The notes under the pieces are model-generated. The model made no database searches, was not told the DNA's origin, and was given only the letters and a program-made list of their open reading frames with translations. DNA of 16,660 bases from assembly GCA_002699335.1 (NCBI GenBank), contig PACG01000157.1, positions 6,373-23,032 on the forward strand, read 5' to 3'. The translations under genes and the position numbers were made by a program. The DNA comes from Candidatus Poribacteria bacterium (GTDB lineage Bacteria > Poribacteria > WGA-4E > UBA9662). How positions within the stretch are numbered: position 1 is the stretch's first letter; every line of letters starts with the position of its first letter. Below are positions 1-7,081 of the stretch, piece by piece.

Positions 1-1224
1 CAAGCCACCTTGACTAAAAAAGGTGAGTGTCATTGGCCAGAAGGTGTCTCCCGTTCCGTTCAAGGCTCGACCTAGTACCAGCGAGAAGGCGATAAAGCCG
101 AAGGTCGGTGCTAAATAGCGGAGAAAAACACGACCAATTCCGATGACTTTTGAATCATTGATAAACAGGCATATTGACAAGTCTGGAATTATAAAGACGA
201 CTAATCCAACTATGGTCATCATAGCGACGGCAACAATTGTACCGAACTTGGCAGAGGCTCGGGCACGATCAATCTGTTTGGCCCCGATGTTTTGTCCCAC
301 CATTGGGGCTACAGCCCCGGCCAGAGCAAAACCTGGATTCATCACGAACACCCGTAGCCGCATGCATACGCCGTAAGCAGCCACCGCCAATGTACCGTGC
401 TTGGCCACAAACCAGATAAAGCCGATCCGGGATAGGTGTCGCCAAAATCCTTGCATAGCGCTAAAAATGCCGAGTCTCATAATTTGCCACATCTTGTCGA
501 AGTTTGGTCGACGGTATCGAATATACAACCCTTTTCGGCCTGAAATACATAAAAGCAGGAGCGCCAACGCCCCGACACCTCGACCAATTACCGTAGCATA
601 AGCTGAGCCAGCCACCTCCAATCTTGGAAAGCCTAGCAAGCCGAATATTAATACCAGATCCAGGATAATATTGAGAATCGTTGATAAGATCAAAACCACC
701 ATTGGGGTCATGGTATCACCCGTACTGCGATAAATTGCCCCTAAGGTCATGGAGGTGAACATGGTAATGCTGCCAACGAGCGTAATCTGCATGTAGGTCT
801 TACCCTGTTGGATTACACCAGGTTCAGCGCCTAATATTCGCAAGCCGAACTCAGCTGAAAAGTAGCCAACCACACTGATTAGCCCTGAAAAGGCAACTGC
901 TAATATCAGGGCTTGCGTCGCTAAATCTTCCGCCTGTTCCTGCTTTTTCGCCCCGATTAATTGAGAGATCAGAATTACCGTTCCGGTGGAAATGCCGAGT
1001 GAGAGGACCCCGATTAGGCGCAACAGATTACCACTGATTGTCACTGCGGCTAAGGAGACGGCCCCCAAGCGACCAACGCAGATCATGTCTACCACATTGA
1101 ACGCATCCTGTAGAATATGGCTTAATATTATTGGTCCTGTCATGCGGAGTAGATGGTGGGGAATACTGCCTGTCGTTAAATCAGATGGGTTTCCCTCCTG
1201 TTGATTCGGTTTAGAGTTCTGCAT
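1..1224 (-). CDS. MATE family multidrug/metabolite efflux transporter (3' end outside window)
   Basis: An uninterrupted frame of 408 codons runs from ATG at 1224 to the window edge with no stop; MATE proteins are usually about 450 residues, so roughly the last helix is missing. The hydrophobic protein shows the two-fold repeat of the family: SQLIGAKK at residues 87-94 in the first half is echoed by VGQNIGAK at 309-316 in the second. Also visible are GRLGAVSLAAVT near residue 52 and a YRSTGDTMTP loop near 177. MATE proteins are inner-membrane antiporters that export drugs or metabolites using Na+ or H+ gradients; the substrate here is unknown. It starts 27 bases after the cytochrome gene and is probably co-transcribed with it. 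The start is uncertain: the good Shine-Dalgarno site (1247-1251) lies 22 bases before this ATG but 7 bases before an in-frame ATA at 1239. Confidence 0.9.
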   Translation of the reverse strand, partial: MQNSKPNQQEGNPSDLTTGSIPHHLLRMTGPIILSHILQDAFNVVDMICVGRLGAVSLAAVTISGNLLRLIGVLSLGISTGTVILISQLIGAKKQEQAEDLATQALILAVAFSGLISVVGYFSAEFGLRILGAEPGVIQQGKTYMQITLVGSITMFTSMTLGAIYRSTGDTMTPMVVLILSTILNIILDLVLIFGLLGFPRLEVAGSAYATVIGRGVGALALLLLCISGRKGLYIRYRRPNFDKMWQIMRLGIFSAMQGFWRHLSRIGFIWFVAKHGTLAVAAYGVCMRLRVFVMNPGFALAGAVAPMVGQNIGAKQIDRARASAKFGTIVAVAMMTIVGLVVFIIPDLSICLFINDSKVIGIGRVFLRYLAPTFGFIAFSLVLGRALNGTGDTFWPMTLTFFSQGGL

Positions 1225-1246
1225 GAAGAGACGGTATATGCCGTTG

Positions 1247-1252
1247 CTCCTT
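1247..1252 (-). promoter_or_regulatory. Shine-Dalgarno site of the MATE gene, next to the cytochrome stop codon
   Basis: On the minus strand the cytochrome stop TAA (1254-1252) runs directly into AAGGAG (1252-1247). The distance to the MATE ATG at 1224 is 22 bases, too long for normal initiation, while an in-frame ATA at 1239-1237 sits 7 bases away. Either the ribosome uses ATA, or ATG with an unusual spacing. Confidence 0.5.
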
Positions 1253-1647
1253 TACTGTAAGTGAGGTTTTCTGTGCAGGGTATCGAACTCCAAAAAATTG
1301 ATAATCTCTCGTGCGTTGGCTTCAGTTAGACCCGATCCTGCCTTACGCATCATTTGATGAACGTAGTCGTTCCAGCGGACAGATCTAAAGTTGGAGTTGA
1401 TTGGACGAGCCAGTGTATGGCAAAGAGAACATTTATTGACAAATAGCTTGTATTTTCGCTGCATCTCAGCCGGATAGCCGGAGATATCAATAAAGTTGGG
1501 GCCAGCATCAGCCGGAAAGCGATATGTTTTGGAGAGATGAAAGATCAGCGCACCAAATAGAACCGACAGCAATAGAACAATGCTCGTTGCCCACCAGACG
1601 AAGGGTGAAGGTTTGGCTTCATCATCCGTTAATTTTTGAGGCCTCAA
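1252..1647 (-). CDS. Membrane-anchored monohaem cytochrome c domain protein
   Basis: A 131-residue protein. One hydrophobic segment (about residues 18-37) is followed by a short linker and a c-type cytochrome domain with the haem-binding motif CSLCH at 73-77; M99 or M100 in HQMMRKAG is the likely distal haem ligand. The topology implies an N-terminal anchor with the haem domain on the outer face of the cytoplasmic membrane, carrying electrons for a partner not identified here. The start is TTG at 1647, overlapping the WD40 stop as TTGA (1647-1644), which suggests translational coupling; a weak GAAGG lies 12 bases upstream. The next Met is beyond the membrane segment, so a later start would lose the anchor. 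Being embedded between a WD40 protein and a transporter, it may serve an enzyme or sensor in the envelope; this is inference. Confidence 0.85.
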   Translation of the reverse strand: MRPQKLTDDEAKPSPFVWWATSIVLLLSVLFGALIFHLSKTYRFPADAGPNFIDISGYPAEMQRKYKLFVNKCSLCHTLARPINSNFRSVRWNDYVHQMMRKAGSGLTEANAREIINFLEFDTLHRKPHLQ

Positions 1648-3440
1648 TTGTTGGGATTGCCTTCAAATTGCCAGAGAACACAAGCGCCTGTGTTCCAGGA
1701 CAACGAAGCCAAGTAACGGCTATCAAAGCTGAATTGCATCTGTTTGACGATACCTCGGTGCTCGGCTAATACGGGCCGAGGAATACCTGGTCCTAGATCT
1801 ATTTCAATATATTTGTCCCTAGCTACCACAGCATGCTTAGCGTTATTGGAGGCTGCGCGTGAGGTTTGTTGACGGTAAATAACTGGCCAATAAGAGCGTT
1901 CTCTAAAATGAAATTGCTTCGGTGCTTTCCACAAGACCATTTTTTGCTCATCGGTCATGACAATGTAAGCCTGATCTCTGGTAACGTCAAACGCATCAGC
2001 AAAAGCTTCGACTTCCACGCTAAAGTCAAAAGGTGCGATAATGTCAGGATCTTCAAATTTGCGGGTTTCAATTTGATCTCGATTGGCAATTAAGTCTGTG
2101 CCAATCTGTTCGAAGGTGTTGGCATCCCACATCCGTAGCACCTGGTTAGGTCTTTTCGGATCTTCAGGGTTAGGTTCAGTAATAGATCTAGACAAAATTC
2201 GATTACCATCTGGACTGAATCGAACAGTGCTAATTTCGCTTTGATGGGCCGGCCAGTGGTTGATCATCTGATTAGTTGGAATATCCCATAACATCAAGTC
2301 GCCAGAAACTAACCCATCGGCTTCGCGAACAGTTGAGAGGATCACTTTAGTACTATCAGCACTAAAGCCAAAATTATTGACCCGGTAATAAACGTCTCTC
2401 CTGGTGATCACTTTTCCATTGCTAGGGTTCCATATTTTAATTGAATGCGGCGTGGCCGTCACTAGCTGATTACCATTGGGGTGAAAGGCAACCGTGATGG
2501 TTCCGATATCGGCTTGAAACTCGAATTCTTTTCTTTCTAGCATTAGATCCCAGATGACAGCTCTTCCGTTGGAATGGCTGATGGTGGCAAATTGAGAATG
2601 CGTTTGGTCTGTTGCCAGATGATAATCGTAGCCGGTTCGTTTGGAGTGTAGTTTTTTGGTTCGTTGCATGGTTCTGGTACTCCAAACGCGTACCCCCTCC
2701 AAACTCCCTGCCACCAATTGACTCTCGTCCATTGAGAAAGATAATCCATTGATTAGGCCAGCCCCGGTTAAATTGCCTATCCACTTGCTATCGCTCAAGC
2801 GTCTTACCGAAATAACTCTATCCGCAGCTCCTGTGGCAACATAGGTGCCGTTAATGGAAAAAGCAATAGCACGAGGGCGATACAGATGCTGATGCCATTT
2901 TTGTGGTTCAGCAACAGCAAATTTGTCTAGGTCCTTTTGACTGTTCCAGACCTGTACCACCCCATCGGAGAGCAAAGTAAACAAACGGCCATCAGGCGAA
3001 AAAGCAATACCTGTAACTTGCTTGGCTTTCTGGATCTGAACGACTTCTCCAGTTCGCCGGTCAATGATAAACGCATCACTTCCGGCGACCACGGCGATTT
3101 GCTGACCATCAGCTCTATAAAAACTCGTTCTGGAGGGGCCGGCCTTCATTGGGTAGAATGCGACCGGTGAGAGGCTGGACGAATTTAGGATTTCGATACC
3201 CAGAGTCGTGCTAACGGCAATCTCGTTCCCTTTGGGAGAAAAGGAAATTTCTTGAACCAAGCCCGACCCAATCAGATTCATCGATCTTGCTATTTCAGAT
3301 GCCTCCGGTGCTGCTCTTTGTAACCCACCTGTTCTGGTGGTAGTTTGTGCCTGAACAACTAGATGTATGAAGGGAGCCAGAAAAGAAAGAGTGCAGAGAA
3401 CCGCAATGAGACGCGTAGATCGAAGTATATTTTTGAACAC
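1644..3440 (-). CDS. Secreted WD40-repeat beta-propeller protein
   Basis: A 598-residue protein with an N-terminal signal peptide: basic FKNILRSTR, a hydrophobic core at about residues 11-29, then AQ. The rest is a run of WD40-type blades: FSPKGNEIAVS (67-77), FSPDGRLFTLLSDG...VWN (147-166), FSINGTYVATGA (194-205), FSMDESQLVAGS...VWS (235-254), FHPNGNQLVTAT...IWN (319-338), FSADSTKVILS (359-369), FSPDGNRILSR...MWD (408-439) and FSFDSRYLASLS...LWQ (570-591). About eleven blades can be counted, enough for more than one propeller. WD40 propellers are protein-binding scaffolds; no catalytic motif is visible. The start is GTG at 3440, supported by GGAGG 10 bases upstream. The gene lies 15 bases after the permease gene and overlaps the cytochrome gene, so it probably assembles with envelope partners; the actual partner is unknown. 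Confidence 0.85.
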   Translation of the reverse strand: MFKNILRSTRLIAVLCTLSFLAPFIHLVVQAQTTTRTGGLQRAAPEASEIARSMNLIGSGLVQEISFSPKGNEIAVSTTLGIEILNSSSLSPVAFYPMKAGPSRTSFYRADGQQIAVVAGSDAFIIDRRTGEVVQIQKAKQVTGIAFSPDGRLFTLLSDGVVQVWNSQKDLDKFAVAEPQKWHQHLYRPRAIAFSINGTYVATGAADRVISVRRLSDSKWIGNLTGAGLINGLSFSMDESQLVAGSLEGVRVWSTRTMQRTKKLHSKRTGYDYHLATDQTHSQFATISHSNGRAVIWDLMLERKEFEFQADIGTITVAFHPNGNQLVTATPHSIKIWNPSNGKVITRRDVYYRVNNFGFSADSTKVILSTVREADGLVSGDLMLWDIPTNQMINHWPAHQSEISTVRFSPDGNRILSRSITEPNPEDPKRPNQVLRMWDANTFEQIGTDLIANRDQIETRKFEDPDIIAPFDFSVEVEAFADAFDVTRDQAYIVMTDEQKMVLWKAPKQFHFRERSYWPVIYRQQTSRAASNNAKHAVVARDKYIEIDLGPGIPRPVLAEHRGIVKQMQFSFDSRYLASLSWNTGACVLWQFEGNPNN

Positions 3441-3450
3441 TATTGAACAA

Positions 3451-3458
3451 CCTCCTTA
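3451..3458 (-). promoter_or_regulatory. Shine-Dalgarno site overlapping the permease stop codon
   Basis: On the minus strand the permease stop TAA (3458-3456) is part of TAAGGAGG. Ten bases follow before the GTG start of the WD40 gene at 3440. This decides the GTG start and ties the two genes into one message. Confidence 0.7.
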
Positions 3459-4193
3459 TAATTGGGAAGCCAAGCGAAAATGAAAAAAAACATAAGATAG
3501 AGAAAGATAGCCGCAACTGTAGAGAGCAATTGAAATGAGCGAGAATCCGCTTCCACCCGTTGCCCCGGTGTATGCATCCGTCAGGACTTTTAATAAGAGG
3601 TAAATTGGACTTAATAATACTCGATCTGGTAACAGTCCCGGTAAGATCAGCATAGCGATAATTATACCGAATGCAAATAGGAGACGAGTAGGTTGTCTAA
3701 CCGACAGGGGAAGTATCTGACTTGAAACGGCACCAACCATCTGTAACCAAAGGCTGGCAAGGGTGAAAATCAGGCCAAAGTTCAGGAAGTCTATTAGGCG
3801 AAGCTCTGAGTCGGCACGCTGGATCTGCATCACAAATAGAGGGGATAAGATTAGGATTTGCCACCAGACAAGGCCGACCGAGGCTATCAGTTTACCTGCC
3901 CAAATCTCTAGTTTTGACAACAGAGTTAGATGGAGCAAGCTATCTTTCTTCCAGTTAGTAAGAACAAACTGAACCATGTGGGTGGAGACAGTCAAACAGA
4001 CAAAAGCAACAAAAGCAACCAGAATCAGAACTGAGTACAGTACTTGACCTGCATTAGCCTGATTGCGAGCAAATAACTCTGTGGCCACCACCAAATAAGA
4101 GATTATTACCATGAACAACGTCAATAGCTGTCCTTTGCGGTAAATCTTCGAGTTCCAACAAGTCCGTAATTCGTTGAGGGCGATTATCCACAT
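3456..4193 (-). CDS. ABC-2-type transporter permease subunit
   Basis: A 245-residue, strongly hydrophobic protein with about six membrane segments (near residues 23-41, 51-75, 100-122, 133-155, 168-186 and 218-240). The cytoplasmic stretch NWKKDSLLHLTLLSKLEIWAGK (about 80-101) matches the typical ABC-2 permease loop that precedes the second or third helix (family pattern: ...GTLELLLLSPLSRLEIVLGK...). The N-terminus (WIIALNELRT) is also typical. ABC-2 permeases pair with a separate ATP-binding subunit to export lipids, polysaccharides, drugs or proteins, or to support copper-enzyme maturation as in NosY. No ATPase gene lies next to it in this window. The ATG at 4193 has no good ribosome site of its own; an 8-codon upstream reading frame ends four bases before it, suggesting coupled re-initiation. 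Confidence 0.75.
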   Translation of the reverse strand: MWIIALNELRTCWNSKIYRKGQLLTLFMVIISYLVVATELFARNQANAGQVLYSVLILVAFVAFVCLTVSTHMVQFVLTNWKKDSLLHLTLLSKLEIWAGKLIASVGLVWWQILILSPLFVMQIQRADSELRLIDFLNFGLIFTLASLWLQMVGAVSSQILPLSVRQPTRLLFAFGIIIAMLILPGLLPDRVLLSPIYLLLKVLTDAYTGATGGSGFSLISIALYSCGYLSLSYVFFHFRLASQL

Positions 4194-4197
4194 AGTC

Positions 4198-4234
4198 TCA
4201 TCTAAAAACAGTCCGTATCTCCATCAAAATCCTT
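4198..4234 (-). promoter_or_regulatory. Short upstream reading frame with ribosome site before the permease gene
   Basis: On the minus strand AAGGA (4234-4230) lies 5 bases before ATG at 4224, which opens an 8-codon frame (M-E-I-R-T-V-F-R) ending in TGA at 4198. Four bases later comes the permease ATG, whose own ribosome site is poor. The layout fits termination-reinitiation coupling or a leader peptide. It could also be chance. Confidence 0.3.
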
Positions 4235-4267
4235 GTAATAATGGAAGAGGTCAACTGAGAACCGTTT

Positions 4268-6253
4268 CTAGTTTAGCGACAACCGACCGTTAACAGTTAA
4301 AGGCACCGAGGCCTTATTAAGAGTATCCTGAATCGAAACTTCCAGAGTGCGGATTAATTCGTCGATGCCGCGTCTAAAATCGACCTGAAGGTGTTTCTGC
4401 TGTTTCTGAATTCGTATTGCCAAACGGTCCAAATAGGTTCTTACCTCAGCCAAACCGTCACTCGATTGGTGAACCTGCTTGGTCAACATCTGCTTGAAGT
4501 TTTCGAATTCCTCCTCCAGATATTGACCGAAAATGTGCTGATGGAAGGTGCTGAAAGCATCTTCCACCCCATGGCGAAAATCGATATGGATTTGCTGATA
4601 TTCTCTCTGTGTCTGCGTTAGCAACTGCCGAATCTGTGATCCAACAGTTTGTAATCGGTCGGAGCCAGAATGCGCTAGTCGTTCCAGCCAGTACCGAAAT
4701 CCTCCCATTTCTGTTTCCAGCGAATTTTTGAAATCGTCTATGGCAATTTGCTGAGAGGTCGTCTTCTCAAAATGGTAGCCCATAATGGCTAGTCTAATAG
4801 CCTCTGGGAATAGACTGGGATAATCTTGCAGCACTTTAAGTATGAAACGGAGATAGGCAGGTCCTTGCTTGGAGAATAACTGGCGCCTTAACGATCTGAG
4901 CACGGCCTTAAATTCGACTTTCCTTATTTTACCCCATCGATAACCGTTTAACGTTCGACCTCGATCTGGATATCTTTCAAACAGCTTTAAACAACGGTTA
5001 AAATAGTTTTTCAGTGTGGGGTCATAAAGGGTTGAGAGAACGCGCTTATATCCGTCTACCAAGGTCTGTCGATCCATCTCGGTTTCAAAATTCAGCGTAA
5101 TACTGACGTTATTACCCGTCGACTCTTCCCGCAGACGCCCCTCACTTTGCAAACGGTGATAGAGATCTGTACCCTTTAAGGCAGTTAGTAAACCGATCAT
5201 AGCCGTCGGGATTCCAGCTTCTTGAACGAATTGGATCTGATTGTCAAAAGCATCTTTGGTGTCACCGTCCAGCCCAAGGATGAAACCAGCGGTAACTTCC
5301 ATCCCCTTGGACTGAATCTTCTCTACTGCGCTAAGTAGGTAGTTATCGGTACCGGATTTGGTGTTTTGCTTTTTCTTAGTTTTCAATAGGGCTTCGGGGT
5401 TAGGGGTCTCGATCCCTAGAAATGTCATGTTGAAACCGGCCTCGACCATAGCCTCCAGCAACGGTTCCAATTCAGCCAGATTAACGCTTGCTTCGGTATA
5501 AAGCCGAAAGGGAAATCCGCGTGCTTTTTGCCATTCAGCCACGGGGGGTAGCATGCGCATGGCGTCGCGTTTATTACCAATAAAGTTATCATCGACCAGG
5601 AAGACGGGTCCACGCCAGCCCAAGCGGTATAGTAGACTCAACTCATCAATCATCTGCGTGCTGGTTTTGGTTCGAGGGACGCGGCCAAATAACTTGGTAA
5701 TATCGCAGAATTCACAATCGAATGGACATCCACGCGAAAATTGCAGCGCCATAGACCCGTAGGCCTCTAAGTCGATTAAATCATATCGGGGCAGTGGGGT
5801 TTTTGTAACGTCAGGTTTACTCGTAGCACGGTAGATTTGTTGGGCTTGGCCATTTTCTAGATCGAGCAGAAAGTCGAGGAAGAAGTCTTCAACCTCGTCG
5901 AGGATAAAATGGTCCACACCTTCGATTTCACTATAGAATGAGGTGGGGTGTGGCCCTCCAGCGATGATCTTAACTTCTTTCTGTCGACATCGCTGAATCA
6001 CTTCAGTCAATGAATCTTTTTGGACAATCATGGTTGAAGTGAAGGCATAATCCGCCCAATCCAGATCTATCTCCGACAAGGAATCGACATTCATGTCAAT
6101 CACCCGTAGGTCATAGTGATCCGGAAAGAGTGCTGCAACCGTTAGTAGGCCGAGTGGCGGCATAGAGGATCTTTTGCCGACGAACTCGAGTGCGAAGTGT
6201 GCTCCCCAATATGATGGAGGGAATTCTGGGTAAATCAATAGGGCATTCGGCAT
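4268..6253 (-). CDS. B12-binding radical SAM protein (DUF4070 / HpnP-like) with a helical C-terminal extension
   Basis: A 661-residue protein. Residues 1-145 look like a cobalamin-binding domain, with MPPLGLLTVAALFP at 31-44 and GGPHPT at 99-104. The radical SAM core (about 165-360) carries the [4Fe-4S] motif C176-x3-C180-x2-C183 and the strand FLGIETPN (278-285). A DUF4070-like region follows (about 365-500). Such class B enzymes use SAM and cobalamin to methylate unactivated carbons; the hopanoid C-2 methylase HpnP belongs to this group, but the substrate here cannot be read from sequence. Residues about 500-646 form an amphipathic helical tail with an internal repeat (HIDFRHGVED at 556-565, LQVDFRRGID at 622-631), longer than I expect for HpnP. 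The ATG start has AAGGAG 8 bases upstream. It is the first gene of the minus-strand cluster. Confidence 0.9.
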   Translation of the reverse strand: MPNALLIYPEFPPSYWGAHFALEFVGKRSSMPPLGLLTVAALFPDHYDLRVIDMNVDSLSEIDLDWADYAFTSTMIVQKDSLTEVIQRCRQKEVKIIAGGPHPTSFYSEIEGVDHFILDEVEDFFLDFLLDLENGQAQQIYRATSKPDVTKTPLPRYDLIDLEAYGSMALQFSRGCPFDCEFCDITKLFGRVPRTKTSTQMIDELSLLYRLGWRGPVFLVDDNFIGNKRDAMRMLPPVAEWQKARGFPFRLYTEASVNLAELEPLLEAMVEAGFNMTFLGIETPNPEALLKTKKKQNTKSGTDNYLLSAVEKIQSKGMEVTAGFILGLDGDTKDAFDNQIQFVQEAGIPTAMIGLLTALKGTDLYHRLQSEGRLREESTGNNVSITLNFETEMDRQTLVDGYKRVLSTLYDPTLKNYFNRCLKLFERYPDRGRTLNGYRWGKIRKVEFKAVLRSLRRQLFSKQGPAYLRFILKVLQDYPSLFPEAIRLAIMGYHFEKTTSQQIAIDDFKNSLETEMGGFRYWLERLAHSGSDRLQTVGSQIRQLLTQTQREYQQIHIDFRHGVEDAFSTFHQHIFGQYLEEEFENFKQMLTKQVHQSSDGLAEVRTYLDRLAIRIQKQQKHLQVDFRRGIDELIRTLEVSIQDTLNKASVPLTVNGRLSLN

Positions 6254-6390
6254 AAAACCTACTCCTTTTTAACCGTGATAGATCGGCAGACTAAGTCAAT
6301 GGTGTCCGATCCCTAATGCAAGCCGAATGTATGCTTGATAGGGTAGCGGCTTTAATTGACCTTGATGCGTGTGAGGTAGACATCTAAATG

Positions 6391-6573
6391 TTATAGTTCC
6401 TGAAGGAAGCCAATGTTTAAGTTGCTCTGTTGTTCTATTTGGATGGATGGGTTATCTGACAGATATAGCCGTTTTGCGACTTCACAATTGCAAAAGCCAA
6501 TGTTGCGACCGTTCTTTGTAACGACAAATCCCCGATCAAGTCGAGAATATGCTTGAGTCTCAAGTTTCTCCAT
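6391..6573 (-). CDS. Small hypothetical protein
   Basis: A 60-residue frame from ATG at 6573 to TAA. I do not recognise it. The protein is mixed and soluble-looking (GFVVTKNGRNIGFCNCE in the middle, two Cys two residues apart), with codon use similar to the neighbours, which argues mildly for real or formerly real coding. No convincing Shine-Dalgarno site is placed before the ATG: a GGGGG run lies 16 bases upstream. The frame stays open upstream for about a dozen codons to a TAG. It lies alone, pointing the same way as the radical SAM gene. It could be a genuine small gene, a fragment of a decayed one, or chance. Confidence 0.3.
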   Translation of the reverse strand: MEKLETQAYSRLDRGFVVTKNGRNIGFCNCEVAKRLYLSDNPSIQIEQQSNLNIGFLQEL

Positions 6574-7015
6574 CAATGGATACAGAACACCCCCTTTTCT
6601 CTGCCCCTAATCCTGAATAGAAGTAAAGATCCGCTGAATCCGGTTGGACCGGATTATTTTATCTCGGTAGCAGAGAGGCTACCATCAATAAACGGAATTG
6701 GTGAGGATGGTATGTCATAATTACCAAAATGTCAAGGATAAGGTCTGTTCTTTCCTGGCCTGTATCAGGCACATATACATTTGTTATCACTACAGGCTAT
6801 TTTGGCATCCAGGTCAATAGGTTAACGTTTCTCGATACTATCCAACATTTCCCACATCAAATTGGGAACTATGCTTGAATACTTGATCCGTGATAACTGC
6901 CGTCCGACCTCTGTTTTGTTTATCGAACCCATAATAACGTCAATCTGTCTTCGAGTGGTGCCAAAGACCTTATGTTGAAAAAAAACAGTAGTCGCTACGT
7001 TATCCAGTTTTGTAG

Positions 7016-7045
7016 TTGTGCCAACGGAAGAAAAGCTGTTATTAT
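7016..7045 (+). promoter_or_regulatory. Candidate sigma-70-type promoter of the PhyH gene
   Basis: TTGTGC (7016-7021) and TATTAT (7040-7045) are separated by 18 bases, about 36 bases before the ATG. This is a reasonable but imperfect match to TTGACA/TATAAT. It is the best candidate in the last 100 bases before the gene. Confidence 0.35.
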
Positions 7046-7081
7046 CCTTAGCTATCTAACTGATCTAAAGGGGAATAACCA

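Larger units (their letters stand above)
6254..7081. other. Long intergenic region between divergent genes
   Basis: An 828-base stretch between the radical SAM gene (minus) and the PhyH gene (plus). It must carry the promoters of both. One small possible gene (6391-6573, minus) lies in it. Several short perfect stem-loops were seen: 6637-6644 with 6648-6655 (8 bp, loop TGG), 6666-6671 with 6678-6683 (6 bp), 6758-6762 with 6766-6770 (5 bp, loop TAT) and 6849-6854 with 6863-6868 (6 bp). Their number is not clearly above chance. No tRNA or recognised riboswitch was seen. Confidence 0.5.

Noticed and set aside
1..1224. A possible frameshift in the MATE gene near the window edge
   Set aside because: Codon-by-codon reading of every row gives one continuous frame to position 1.
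6637..6655. An 8-bp stem with loop TGG followed by ATTTTAT, resembling a plus-strand terminator
   Set aside because: No plus-strand gene ends before it, and an 8-bp stem is expected by chance at this window length.
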